64,000 nucleotides of DNA from Anaeramoeba ignava (GCA_028826165.1 JAPDFW010000070.1:394501-458500), one strand, 5' to 3'; positions 48,874 through 61,722 are shown, counted from the first letter of the stretch. The notes: generated from the letters alone by a model not told the origin. A program made the numbers and translations.

Positions 48874-49223
48874 TTTTATTTTACTTCATTTAAATCAAGA
48901 AAAAGAAAAAGATTTTTTAATTTTACTTTTTTTAAAGCAAATTCATATCTAAAAAAAATACTAAAAAATAATTTAAAAAATTTTTTTCTTTTTTTTTTTT
49001 CAATTTGAATTTATTATTTTGAGAATTGAAAAGAAAAAATAAGAAAGAAAAAACAAAGAAAAAACAAAGAAAAAAGATAAAACATGTACACAAAAGATAT
49101 CAAATGAAAATTGAAAGCAAATCATTTTGTGTTGCAAATCAAAAAAAAAATTATGAATGAATAATTAGATGGAATTATTATAAAACAAGAATTGAAAAAG
49201 AAGAACAAAATTTTGAATAGAAA
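48874..49223. other. Convergent intergenic gap
   Basis: The gap between the calmodulin-like stop and the last G-alpha codon is A-rich DNA with short GAAAAAACAAA repeats. No gene or RNA is seen. Confidence 0.55.
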
Positions 49224-52200
49224 TCAAACTTTTCCTTGTTGAAAGCTTGTTATTCTTGATTGAATAACTCTCTATAAATAATTAAAAGAAAATTAGATTA
49301 AAATTTAGATTAAATTTTAAATGAATTTATATTAAATTTTAGATTAAATTTAGATTGAATTTAGATTAATTTAGATTGAATTTAGATTAAATTAGATTAA
49401 ATTAGATTAAATTTAGATTAAATTTAGATTAAATTTTAAATTAAATTTATATTAAATTTAGATTAAATTTAGATTAAATTTAGATTAAATTTAAAAGAAA
49501 ATTAGATTAAATTTAGATTAAATTTAGATTGAATTTAGATTAAATTTTGGATTAAATTTGAATTAAAATTTAGAAAATTTTTAGATTGGAATTTAGATTG
49601 AAATTTAGATTAAATTTAGAGATTAAAATTTTAAATTAATTTTAGATTAAATTTTATTTAGATTAAATTTTAAATTAATTTAGATTAAATTTAGATTAAA
49701 TTTAGATTTAAATTTAGATTAAATTTAGATTAAATTTAGATTAAAATTTTATATTAAATTTTAGATTAAATTTTATATTAAAATTTAGATTAAATTTAGA
49801 TTAAATTTAAATTAAATTTAGATTAAATTTAGATTAAATTTAAATTAAATTTAGATTAAATTTAGATTAAATTTAGATTAAATTTAGATTAAATTTAGAT
49901 TAAATTTAGATTAAATTTAGATTAAATTTATATTAAATTTAGATTAAATTTACAAAAACTTCTTTGATTGAATTAGTATTGGTTGCACAAGTAAAATGAG
50001 AAATTATAAATCTTGATTTATTGCGACCTTTTTTTGTTCCAACACGAATAAATTCAGTTTTAATGAAATCACAAGCATTTTCAAAGTTTGAACCACCTTG
50101 ATATCTTGGAAAATACTTTGATAAATCAATTTTCTTCAATTTATTTGCAAACAAATCAGTCTTATTAAACAATACAATGCAATTAGTTTTTTCAAAGTAT
50201 TCATTATTAATTGTTTCCTTGAATAAATTTAGCGATTCAGTTAAACGATTCACACTTTCATCTTCAAATAATTTTTGGTCATATTCATTCAAGGCAACAA
50301 CATAAACAATAACAGAAACGTTATCAAAATGATGGATCCATTTGCGGCGCTCTGAACGTTGTCCTCCAACATCAATAACTCTATATTTTTATTTTTCCAA
50401 ATTTTTTTATTTTCTTAATTTTTTTTTTGATTCAAAATTTTTTAGTTTTATTATCAATTACCTCCAAGGTGAACCTTTATGATCAAATGAAAGCATACGA
50501 ACTCCTGTTGTTGGAATTCTACAAGATAAGATGTCGTTATTTGTTGGTTGATAATTACTTGCTGTAATTCTATCAAGATCATCTAAAAAACTTTTTTTTT
50601 TTTTTAAAAAAAGTGGAAAATTTTGTTTAAAAAAAAAGAGTTGAAAAAAAAAATTTTTTTTTTTTGGAATTTTGTATTATTTACAGTCCTGCTGTATCTG
50701 GTATTTGAAGTTCTGATCTTGAATTGAATGTAATTTTAAGTGCAGGATCATTCCATAATCTTTTAATATTGCTAATTGTATCTGAAGGAATTTGACCTTT
50801 TACAAGTTGAGCTTCTTTAAGAAATTTTTGAGCCAATTTCTAAATTAATTTTAATTTTGATTTTGATTTTAATTTTGATTTTGATTTTGATTTTAATTTT
50901 GATTTTAATTTTAATTTTAATTTTGATTTTGATTTTAATTTTGATTTGATTTTAATTTTAATTTTAATTTTAATTTTAATTTTAATTTTAATTTTGATTT
51001 TAAATTTAATTTTAATTTTAATTTTAATTTTAATTTTAATTTTTAATTTTGATTTTAAATTACATTATTTTCTTGAAGAAGTGGAATATCCAATTTACGA
51101 GTTCCTTTAATCAAAACTTTAGTGTGGTCAATCAAATTATGTCGAATAACATTTCGATAAATTTTAAAATCTTGAGGTCCAAACCATTTGAAAAAGAATT
51201 TGAATTTTTGTTTAATTTGAAAATGACTTTTTCCAGATTTCCAGTTAAATTATAAATAGAAAAGATGATGAAGCATTACAATTAAAATTAAATGGAATTT
51301 TAAATAAAAATAATTGAAAAATTAAATACAAGATCATAAATAAAAATTAAATTAAAAATTAAAAATTGAATTTGTTTTGTTTTTGTTTACAAATTTATAA
51401 TTTAATTTTTATATGCTTGAATTTGTTTTTAAATTTACAAAAACGTTTTGATTGAATTTTATCTTTAGAAACTTTTGATCACATTTAATTCAAAAATGAA
51501 AAATATAAAATATAAATCTTGAAGATTTAACCTTTTTGTATTAGAAACACGAATTAAATTCAGTTGAAATAAAATCAAAAGAATTTTCAAAGTTTGAATA
51601 AAAATGATATCTTGGAAAATACTTTTAAATCAATTTTCTTCCAATTTATTTAAAAACAAATCAGTCTTATTAAACAATACAATGCAATTAGTTTTTCAAA
51701 GTATTCATTATTTTAATTGTTTCCTTGAATAAATTTTTGATTCAGTTAAACGATTCACACTTTCATCTTCAAATAATTTTTTTGGTCATATTCATTCAAG
51801 GCAACAACATAAATGTAACAGAAACGTTATCAAAATGATGGATCCATTTGCGGCGCTCTGAACGTTGTCCTCCAACATCAATAACTCTATATTTTTATTT
51901 TTCCAAATTTTTATTTTCTTAATTTTTGATTCAAAAATTTTTAGTTTTTATTATCAATTACCTCCAAGGTGAACCTTTATGATCAAATGAAAGCATACGA
52001 ACTCCTGTTGTTGGAATTCTACAAGATAAGATGTCGTTATTTGTTGGTTGATAATTACTTGCTGTAATTCTATCAAGATCATCTAAAAAACTTTTTTTTC
52101 AAAAAGTGGAAAATTTTGTTTAAAAAAGTTGAAAAATTTTTGGAATTTTTTTTATTTTTACAGTCCTTTTGTATCTGGTATTTGAAGTTCTGATCTTGAA

Positions 52201-52963
52201 TTGAATGTAATTTTAAGTGCAGGATCATTCCATAATCTTTTAATATTGCTAATTGTATCTGAAGGAATTTGACCTTTTACAAGTTGAGCTTCTTTAAGAA
52301 ATTTTTGAGCCAATTTCTAAATTAATTTTAATTTTAATTTTAATTTTAATTTTAATTTTGATTTTGATTTTAATTTTGATTTTAATTTTAATTTTAATTT
52401 TAATTTTAATTTTAATTTTAATTTTAATTTTAATTTTAATTTCAATTTTAATTTTAATTTTAATTTTTTATTTTAATTTTAATTTTAATTTTGATTTTGA
52501 TTTTAAATTACATTATTTTCTTGAAGAAGTGGAATATCCAATTTACGAGTTCCTTTAATCAAAACTTTAGTATGGTCAATCAAATTATGTCGAATAACAT
52601 TTCGATAAATTTTAAAATCTTGAGGTCCAAATCCATTTTGAAAAAGAATTTGAATTTGTTTAATGAAAGTACTTTTTCCAGATTCTCCAGTTCCTATAAA
52701 TAGAAAAGATGATGAAGCATTACAATTACAAAATAAATGGAATTTTAAATAAAAAAATAAGTGAAAAATTAAATACAAGATCATAAATAAAAAATTAAAT
52801 TAAAAAAATTAAAAAGTGAATTTGTTTTCTTTTTTGTTTACAAACCTAATACTAATAATTTCACTTCTTTTTTATATGCTTCTGCTTGCTTTTTTAATTC
52901 TTCATCAATTTGTTCTGAACGTTTTTGTCGTTTAATTTTATCTTTAGAAACTTTTGATCCCAT
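49224..52963 (-). CDS. Heterotrimeric G-protein alpha subunit
   Basis: Best exon set: 52963-52846, 52693-52512, 50839-50685 (or its copy 52316-52162), 50590-50462, 50380-49954 and 49271-49224, in phase, 352 aa, exactly the family length. Motifs: MGSKVSKDK start with Gly2 but no Cys3; P-loop [10 protein letters not shown]; helical domain; SCRIPTTGV (switch I with Arg and Thr); [12 protein letters not shown] (switch II with catalytic Gln); LFNKTDLF (NKxD); HFTCATNT (TCAT). The C terminus ends QQGKV. It couples seven-helix receptors to effectors at the plasma membrane. Between exons 2 and 3 the sequence carries an extra, degraded copy of exons 3-5 and 1-2, described separately. Confidence 0.88.
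49275..49950. repeat. (TTTAGATTAAA)n array in the last G-alpha intron
   Basis: Units of about 11 bp, with AATTTAGATTAAATTTAG variants, separate the last 15 codons from the rest of the gene. Confidence 0.93.
51060..52320 (-). pseudogene. Degraded duplicate segment of the G-alpha gene
   Basis: About 50000-51490 and 51515-52963 form a direct repeat with a 1.48-1.5 kb offset. In the middle (51060 to about 52165) the copies of exon 5, then exon 1 (around 51480) and exon 2, are full of single-base gains and losses and have no usable frame. Exon 3 and 4 copies differ mainly in A/T run lengths. The two outer halves are clean. Joined, the clean halves give one perfect gene, which fits an assembly-made duplication built from uncorrected reads. 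A true tandem duplication that decayed is the alternative. Confidence 0.75.
52325..52505. repeat. (AATTTT)n array in G-alpha intron 2, duplicated at 50842-51055
   Basis: TTTTAA and TTTTGA hexamers fill the intron between exons 2 and 3 in both copies of the duplicated segment, with different lengths. Confidence 0.85.
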
Positions 52964-53690
52964 TTAATTCAAAAAGGAAAAAAAATATAAAATAAAATTT
53001 AAAAAGATTTAATCAAAAAAAAAATTATTAGAATATTTGAATTGAAATTGAATTGGAAATGAAATGCAAAAGAAATTAAAATTAAAAAAGAATAAAAAAA
53101 TGAATCAAATCAAAGTCAGTTTTTTTTTTTTAAATAATCCTTTGTTATCAAAATTATCATAAATTCAAAAAAAAAAAAAAAAGCAAAAAACAAAATTACA
53201 ATTTAATTTGATTTTCAAATTAATCCTTTTTTTCTTAAAAATATAATTTTATTATTTAACAATTTTTTATTTTAAAAATCAACAAAATTTTATTTTTCTT
53301 TTTAAATAATTTTAATTTTTTGATTTTTATAAAATTTATTCTCCAATTTTTATTTTCTTTTTCTTTATTTTTGAATTTATAGCAAATAATTTTAATTTAA
53401 ATTAATAATTTAATTTTAATTTTAAAATTTGTTTAAATTTTCTTTGTATTTTTATTTATTTTTAAGTTTTATCTCTAAAATAACAATGACAAAGCATTTT
53501 ATCCTTAATTTAAATTTTTCTTTTTGAAATTTTTGAATTTTTATTTGAAATTTAAAAAAAAATTTGATTTATTTTAATTATTAAAATTTATTAAAAAGAT
53601 CAATAAATTAATTTTAAAAACTATTTTTATTTTTGAATTTTAGCAAATAATTTAAAATTTGGATTAAATTTAATTATTTGATCTAATTTT
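52964..53690. other. AT-rich intergenic DNA upstream of G-alpha
   Basis: Mostly A/T runs with no periodicity. The 70 bp next to the G-alpha start should hold its promoter. No open frame is worth calling. Confidence 0.5.
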
Positions 53691-55725
53691 TCTTTTTAAA
53701 ATATTTTAAATTTATTTTTTTTATATTAATTTTTAAAATGGAATTAAATTTATTTATTAATTTTATATTTTTATTTTTTTATATTACATTTTATATAAAT
53801 TATTATAATTTAAATTAATTATTTAGATTAATATTTATGATTAAAATATAATTAAAATATTTTATTTATTTTATATTAATTTTTAAAATGGAATTAAATT
53901 ATATAATTAATTTATGTTTTTATTTTAAATTATTATATTTTATATAAATTATTATAATTTAAATTAATATATTTTTATTTAGATTAATATTTATTATTAA
54001 AAATATATTAAAATATTTTATTTATTTTATATTAATTTTTTAAAATGGAATTAAATTATATTAAAATATTTTATATTAATTTTTTATTTTTATTTTAAAA
54101 AATATAAATTTTATTTAAATTATTATAATTTAAAGAATTAATTTATTTATGATTAAAATATTAATTTAAAATATTTTATCTATTTTTATATTAATTTTTA
54201 AAAATTTAGAATTAAATTTATATTAATTTATGTTTTTTGCGTATTTTAAAATAGAATTAATATTTTATTTATAAAATTATTTATTATAATTTAAATTAAT
54301 TATTTAGATTAATATTTTTTATTATTAAAAATTAATTAAAATATTTTATTTATTTTTTATTAATTTTTAAAATAGAATTAAAATTTATATTAATTTATGT
54401 TTTTATTTTAAAATATATTTTATATAAATTATTATAATTTAAATTAATTATTTAGATTAATATTTATGATTAAAATTTAATTAAAATATTTTATTTATTT
54501 TTTATTAATTTTTAAAATAGAATTAAATTTATATTAATTTATGTTTTATTTTAAAATTTATTTTATATAAATTTTTAAAATAAAAAAATTAAATATTTTA
54601 TTTATTTTTAATTAATTTTTATTAAATTTATATTAAAAAATGTTTTATTTTTATTTTTTTTATTTTATATTAATTTTTAAAATGGATGATTAAAAAATAA
54701 TTAAAATATTTTATTTATTTTATTTTATTTTTATATAATATTAAATTATTATTATTTTATTATTTAATATTTTTATTATTAAAAATTTATATTAAATTTT
54801 ATTTTATTTTTTTTTATTTATTTTTAAAATAGAATTAAATTTATATTAATTTATTTTTTTTATTTTAAAATATATTTTATATAAATTATTATAATTTAAA
54901 TTAATTATTTAGATTAATATTTATGATTAAAAATTTAATTAAAAAATATTTTATTTATTTTTATTAATTTTTAAAATGGAATTAAATTTATATTAATTTA
55001 TGTTTTAAAATTTTTAAAATATATTTTATATATTTTTATTAAATTATTATAATTTAATTTAATTATTTTAGATTAATATTTATGATTAAAAATATAATTA
55101 AAATATTTTATTTATTTTATATTAATTTTTAAAAAATATTTAATTAAATTTTATTAATTTATAAAATATTTTTTTTTTTTTTTAAAATATATTTTATATA
55201 AATTATTATAATTTTTAAATTAATAAATTTAGGGATTAATATTTATTATTAAAAATTTAATTAAAATATTTTATTTATTTTATATTAATTTTTAAAATAG
55301 AATTAAATTTATATTAATTTATATTTTTATTTTTAAATTATATTTTATATAAATTATTATAATTTAAATTAATTATTTAGATTAATATTTATTATTTAAA
55401 AATATATTAAAAATATTTTTTTATTTATTTTTTTTATTAATTTTTAAAATAGAATTAAATTTATATTAATTTATGTTTTCATTTTAAAATACATTTTATA
55501 TAAATTATTATAATTTAAATTAATTATTTAGATTAATATTTATTATTAAAAATATATTAAAATATTTTATTTATTTTTTATTAATTTTTAAAATGGAATT
55601 AAATTTATATTAATTTATGTTTTTAATTTTAAAATATATTTTATATAAATTATTATAATTTAAATTAATTATTTAAATTAATATTTATTATTAAAATTTA
55701 ATTAAAATATTTTATTTATTTTATA
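53690..55725. repeat. About 150-bp tandem satellite, roughly 13 copies
   Basis: A long-period repeat whose unit contains AATTATTTAGATTAATATTT, then ATTAAAATATTTTATTTATT, TTTTTAAAATAGAATTAAAT and ATAAATTATTATAATTTAAA. Matching words recur about every 150 bp (for example near 54300 and 54450, and near 55370 and 55520). It occupies most of the divergent gap between the G-alpha and PP2A-A genes. Confidence 0.85.
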
Positions 55726-55829
55726 ATTAAAGAAAAAGGAGAAAAAATAAAGGAGAAAAAAAAATTTTTTTATTTTTTTATTTTTAATTAATTTTAATTT
55801 TTTTTTTCATTTTTTTTTTCTCTTTTATT

Positions 55830-58800
55830 ATGGGTAATTAATTAAAAAAAAAAATGCAAAACGGAACAAAAAAAAATTTAAAAAAAAAAACAAAACTTTT
55901 TAAACAATTTCTAAACTGAATTTCTTATAAAAACAAATTTAAAAAATTAAAAAAATAATTTAAAAAAAAATAAAAAATAATAAATAAATTGATTTCAATA
56001 ATTAAAAATCAATTTTGAACGAATAAAATTCGCATCTTCTTTCAAATATTTTGTGCTTTTAAATAAAAGCTGATTCGAAAGAAGGAATCGATCCAATTCA
56101 AGTTTTAACGGATGAATTGAAAAACGAAGATGTGCAATTAAGATTGAATTCACTCAGACAAATAAGCACAATTGCACAAGCAATTGGACAAGAGCGCACA
56201 AGAAACGAACTTGTTCCCTTTTTAGCGGGTACAGTTCTTGAATTAATTTGAAAATCTCAGAAGCAGAAGATTTTCATTTTTCAATTTAAATCAAATCAAA
56301 TTAAATTTAATTAAATTTTTATTTATTTTTCTTTAATGATCCATTGTGGTCATAAAAATATAATTATATATTTCATCTTTGAATAACCTCTTGCAGAGGC
56401 AACTGATGATGAAGATGAAGTGCTTCTTGTTCTTGCTGAAGAACTTGGAAATCTTATTGAATTTGTTGGTGGAAGTGAATATGCACATAAGATTTTGCAA
56501 CCACTTCAGAATTTAGCTTCTGTAGAAGAAACTGTTGTAAGAGAAAAGGTAAGGATTCTTTATCATTATATTTTTGGAGGAATAATTCCCAGATCTCTTT
56601 TACTTCAAAATGATTTAAAATTCATTTATAAAATTAAATTTAAAATTCAATTATAAAATTAAATTGAAAATTCATTTATAAAATTAATTTATAAAATTAA
56701 AATTCATTTATAAAATTAAATTAAAAATTCATTTATAAAATTAAATTAAAAATTCATTTATAAAATTCATTTATAAAATTCATTTATAAAATTAATTTAT
56801 AAAATTAAATTGAAAATTAAATTAAAAATTAAATTAAAAATTAAATTAAAATTAAATTAAAAATTCATTTATAAAATTAAATTAAAAATTAAATTAAAAA
56901 TTTTTTAAAAATAGTGTGTTGAATCTATCGTTAAAATTGCTCGTGAACTTGAAGAAGAACAAATTCAAGATTATTTACATCCTCTTTTGAAAACTCTTTC
57001 TGAAGGTGAATGGTTTACTTCAAGATCTTCTGCTTGCGGTTTATTTGCAGTTACATATCAAAGTGTTGATGATAAATCAAAAGCTGAATTAAGAAAGTAA
57101 AAAATTATTTGAATAAAAATTTTAAAATAAAAATTCACAATCAACAAATTTTTTTTTTCTTTTAGAACTTTCGCAAAATTATGTGGTGATGAAACACCAA
57201 TGGTTAGAAGAGCCGCAGCACAAAATTTAGCAGTAAATTATATTTTTTTTTATTTAGTTTGAATTTTATTTAATACGAAAAAAAAAATCAAAAAAAAAAT
57301 CAAATAGTCATTTGTTCCACATATTGAACTAGAATTTTTAGTTTCAGAATTTGTTCCATTATTTACAAAACTTTCAAAAGATGAACAAGATAATGTCCGT
57401 TTATTTGCAGTTGATAATTGTGTTTCACTTGCTAAAGTTTTCCAAACTGAAGACGAAACTCTAACGCATGTTCTTCCAGTATTCAAAGCAACAATTAGTG
57501 ATAAATCATGGAGAGTGAGATATATGGCTTCTGAAAAGTTTTGTCAAGTAAAAATTATTTAAAACTCAAAAAACTTTTTTTTTACATGAAATTTTGAAAA
57601 ATTAACTTTTTTATTAATTAAAAAACTTTTTTTTACATGAAATTTTGGAAAATTAACTTTTTTATTAATTAAAAAACTTTTTTTTACATGAAATTTTGGA
57701 AAATTAACTTTTTTATTAATTAAAAAACTTTTTTTTACATGAAAATTAGTTTTGTGAATCACTTGGTCCTGAATTAACAAAACAACATTTGGTTGAATCT
57801 TTTGTTGATCTTTTGAAAGATTATGAAGCCGAAATACGTACAAGTGCTACTCTTAAGATAGCCGAATTTTGTTCAAGAATTAGAATTTTCCGTGAAGTTA
57901 TTATTGAAAAAATTATGCCTGTTATTAAGGAGCTTCGGAATGATATTTCTGATCATGTTAAAGGTTAATATTTAGAAAAAAAAAAAATTTAAAGCAAATT
58001 CAAACTAAAAATTTAAAAAAATATTTCATTTTAAATTGAATAGCTGCGCTTGCATCATCTGTAACTGCTTTAGCACCTGTAATTGGAAAAGATGATTCAG
58101 TTAAATTTCTTGTTCCTTTATATTTGGATTTATTAAAAGAAGATATTCCTGAAGTTAAGATTAATATTGTATCCAAATTGGATAGTGTAACACAAGTTAT
58201 CGGAATTGAAGTTCTTGCAAGCTCAATACTTCCTGCAATTGTAGAACTTACAGATGACAGACAATGGCGTGTTAGAATGTCAATGATTGAATTTATTCCA
58301 TCTCTTGCTATTCAGCTTGTAAATCAAAAATTAAAATTAAAATTCATTTTGAAATTAAAATTAAAATTAAAATTCATTTTGAAATTAAAATTAAAATTCA
58401 TTTTGAAATTAAAATTAAAATTCATTTTGAAATTAAAATTAAAATTCATTTTGAAATTAAATTTAAAATTAAAATTAAAATTTAAAATTAAAATTAAATT
58501 TGAAATTAAAATTAAAATTTAAAATTAAAATTAAAATTCATTTTGAAATTAAAATTAAAATTAAATTTAAAATTAAAATTAAAATTCATTTTGAAATTAA
58601 AATTTAAATTCAATTTAAAATTCATTTTGAAATTAAAATTCATTTTGAAATTAAAATTATAATTCATTTTGAAATTGAAATTAAAATTAAAATTAAAAAT
58701 TAAATCATCATAAATAAAAGGGTGTCGAGTTTTTTGATGAAAAATTGGTTGAATTATGTAGAACTTGGTTAATGGATTCAGTTTATAAAATTAGAGAAAT

Positions 58801-59470
58801 TGCTGCTAAAAACTTAAAGAGATTAACTGAATCATTTGGAACAGAATGGTTTCAATCAACAATGATGCCAAAGGTTGTTGATCTTTTGAAACATAAAAAC
58901 TATCTTTTCAGACAAATTGCAATGTACACCTTTACAGTAAGTTTTAAAATTCAAAAAATAAATTTAATTTAAAAATAAATTTAATTCAAAAATAAATTTA
59001 ATTTAAAAATAAATTTAATTTAAAAATAAATTTAATTCAAAAATAAATTTAATCCAAAAATAAATTTAATTCAAAAATAAATTTAATTCAAAAATAAATT
59101 TAATCCAAAAATAAATTTAATTCAAAAATAAATTTAATCCAAAAATAAATTTAATTTAAAAATAAATTTAATTCAAAAATAAATTTAATTTAAAAACTTA
59201 ATTAATAAATTCATTAAAAAATAGACACTTGCTCCAGAACTTGGAACAGAATTTTTAACTAAATCCGTTCTTCCTGAAATTACAAAACTAAAAACAGATT
59301 CTGTTGCAAACGTGAAAATGTTTTTGGCAAAAACACTTCAATCTTTAATTCCATATCTTGAAGAAAACACAATTCAAACAGACGTTAAAAGTTGTTTAAG
59401 TGAACTCTCAAAATCTGATGATAATGATGTTAAATCTTACGCTAACCAAGCTCTTAGCAAATGTTCCTAA
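55830..59470 (+). CDS. PPP2R1: PP2A scaffold subunit A (HEAT repeats)
   Basis: Exons 55830-55833, 56070-56228, 56397-56548, 56915-57096, 57166-57232, 57308-57547, 57750-57963, 58044-58318, 58721-58936 and 59225-59470 join in phase to 584 aa (human 589). The first exon is just ATGG; it is the only in-phase start and gives [20 protein letters not shown], matching the family N terminus. About fifteen HEAT repeats follow ([88 protein letters not shown]). Subunit A is the horseshoe scaffold that joins the PP2A catalytic and regulatory subunits in the cytosol and nucleus. Introns carry simple repeats. Confidence 0.96.
56615..56905. repeat. ATTCATTTATAAAATTAAA-type array, PP2A-A intron 3
   Basis: Units of TTAAATTAAAAATTCATTTATAAAA fill most of the intron. 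Confidence 0.9.
57555..57745. repeat. 50-bp tandem repeat in PP2A-A intron 6
   Basis: Nearly identical 50-bp units, AAAAAACTTTTTTTTACATG followed by AAATTTTGGAAAATTAACTT and TTTTATTAATT, occur 3.5 times. The last partial copy runs into the splice acceptor at 57749, so the 3' splice region itself derives from the repeat. Confidence 0.9.
58319..58705. repeat. AAATTAAAATTCATTTTG array, PP2A-A intron 8
   Basis: Mixed TTAAAA hexamers and TTCATTTTGAAA units. Confidence 0.9.
58937..59215. repeat. (AAAATAAATTTAATTC)n array, PP2A-A intron 9
   Basis: About seventeen 16-bp units, AAAATAAATTTAATTC with TT and CC variants at the end. Confidence 0.92.
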
Positions 59471-59895
59471 ACAATTCATCAAAAAAAAAAATTATTAAAT
59501 TTCAACTTCAAATTTCGATTCAAATCAAAAATAACTTTGATCTGAAATTTTCCTTTTTTTTTTTTTTTTCCAAATTGTCTTTCCTTTCAAAAGAAAAAAA
59601 ATTTTTTTTTCCAAATTTTTTTTTACTTTTCTCTTTTTTTTTGCTTTTTTACCTTTTTTTTTTTGAAAGGAAAAATAAAACCAATTCTTTTTAAAAAAAA
59701 AAAAAGGAAAAAAAAAAATAAAAGAATTGGTAAAAAAAAACAAAAAAAAAATTAAAAAAAAACAAAAATGGAAAATTTCAAAACAAATTCCAAAATAAAC
59801 TTTCAAATTTTTTTAAAAAAAAGATTAAAAAAAAAAGATTAAAAAAAAAGATTAAAAAAAAAAGATTAAAAAGATTAAAAAAAGAATTCCACTTT
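59471..59895. other. Convergent intergenic gap of homopolymer runs
   Basis: A and T runs of 8-15 bases and AAAAAGATTAAAA repeats lie between the PP2A-A stop and the stop of the coiled-coil gene. No gene is seen. Confidence 0.6.
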
Positions 59896-61605
59896 TTAAT
59901 CCCAATTAATTTCAAAATCAATAATTTTCATTCCTTTTGCTATAAAAGGTAAAGAAACAATAAATGTTGGAATACAAGAAATCAAAAACTTAACTTGAGG
60001 ATGATTTAATGATTGCAAATCAAGTTCTGAATTTTTTGATTTTAACAATTTAATTTGTTCATCATTTTGAATTGATAATTTTTCATTTTGTAATAATTGA
60101 GAATTAACAAGATGTATTTTTGAATCTTTTTTAGTTTGTTGGATATCATCATTTAAAGAAGATATTGAATCATGAATATAAAAAATTTGACTATTTACAT
60201 TTTCAATTCGAGCTTTTGTTACTTCAATTTTTTGGGAAGTAATTTTGTTTTTTTCTTGAATTTCATTGATTTCTTCATCAAGTTTTTTACTTAAATTTTC
60301 TTGTTCTTCAATTAAAAATTCTCTTTTTAATTTTTTGATTTCTGTTTCAAGTTCAAGTTGTTTTTGCATTTTTGGATTCAGTTGATCTCTTAAAAGAATT
60401 ATGTTATTATTTAATTCTTGTATTTGTTGATAGTGACTAATTTGTTGTGTTTTGATTTTGTTTTTAATCATTATTTTTTGATTTATATTGTTTTCAAGAA
60501 TTTCTTTTTGTTTTTCAATTTCTTTTGAGATTCCTCCAATAAGTTTTATTGATTCAGGATTTTGATTAGATTTCTTTTGTTAATTTTAATTTTATAAATG
60601 AATTTCAAAATGAATTTTATAAATGAATTTTAATTTTAATTTTAATGTTAATTTTAATTTTATAAATGAATTTTAATTTGAATTTTAATTTTAATTTTAA
60701 TTTTAATTTTAATTTTAATTTTAATTTTAATTTTAATTTTATAAATGAATTTTAATTTCAAAATGAATTTTAATTTCTAAATTAATTTTTAATTTCTAAA
60801 TTAATTTTAATTTTAATTTTAATTTTAATTTCTAAATTAATTTTAATTTTAATTTTAATTTTAATTTTAATTTTAATTTTATAAATGAATTTTATAAATG
60901 AATTTTCAATTTAATTTTAATATTAATTTTAATTTTAATTTTAATTTTAATTTTAATTTTAATTTTAATCTTAATTTTAATCTTAATTTTAATTTTAATT
61001 TTAATTTTAATTTTAATTTTAATTTTAATTTTATAAATGAATTTTAATTTTAATTTTAATTTTAAATTTTAATTTTAATTTTTTTAATTTTAATTTTATA
61101 AATGAATTTCAATTTTAATTTTAATTTTATAAATGAATTTTAATTTTAATTTTGATTTTAATTTTATAAATGAATTTTAATTTTATGAATGAATTTTAAT
61201 TTTTTTGAACTTTTTTTTTACAGTTCCAAAAAATTTTTTAAAAAAAAGAAAAGAAAAGAATTTAAAATTTACTGGTAAAATTGAACGAATTCTATCTGAA
61301 AAATGTAAACTTTTGCGAAAAAAAGAATTAAGTTTGTTTTCTGTTTTTGTATTTTTTGTTTCTAATGTTTTTTTTTGACGGAAAAGAGATTGAAATTCTC
61401 TACGTTTTCCAAGTGATATAACAATATTTTTATCAAGTTCTGTTTTTCCATATCGATTTAAATTTTGAAATCTTTGTGCTTTTGTTGAAAGAATTTTCTC
61501 TATTTCTTTTAATCGTTGATTTTTTGTTGTAAATATTTCTTGAAGTTTTTCATATTGTTTTTTTTCAAAATCAAGTTCTGTTTCAATTTGACCTAAAAGA
61601 GCCAT
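59896..61605 (-). CDS. Coiled-coil protein of unknown function
   Basis: Exons 61605-61273 and 60573-59896 join in phase to 336 aa. Nearly the whole protein is heptad-like Lys/Glu/Gln/Leu sequence (FEKKQYEKLQEIFTTKNQRL, LRDQLNPKMQKQLELETEIK). The C-terminal 45 residues are different: HPQVKFLISCIPTFIVSLPF with a short hydrophobic stretch and a FEINWD end, which might be a small folded cap or membrane-contacting helix. I do not recognise the family. Cytoskeletal, kinetochore-like or trafficking coiled coils would all fit. The 699-bp intron is a repeat. The start is taken at MALLGQIE because divergent T/A-rich DNA lies directly upstream. Confidence 0.75.
60590..61200. repeat. (TTTTAA)n array with TTTATAAATGAA units, coiled-coil gene intron
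   Basis: AATTTT hexamers with interspersed TTTATAAATGAATTTT make up the intron between the two exons. Confidence 0.92.
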
Positions 61606-61722
61606 TTTTTATTAAAAGAAAAAAAAATGAAAAAATGAAAAATGAAAATTGAAAAAATGAAAATTTATTTTTTTTCTTCCTCTTTTTTTCTTCTTCTTTT
61701 TTTTCTTTTTACTTATTTTGAA
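61606..61722. promoter_or_regulatory. Divergent promoter gap
   Basis: 117 bp of A runs then T/C runs separate the start of the coiled-coil gene from that of the four-helix membrane protein. No distinct motif is seen. Confidence 0.45.

Noticed and set aside
52964-55829. Additional genes in the 2.9-kb AT-rich gap
   Set aside because: No open frame with protein-like composition; the sequence is satellite and A/T runs.
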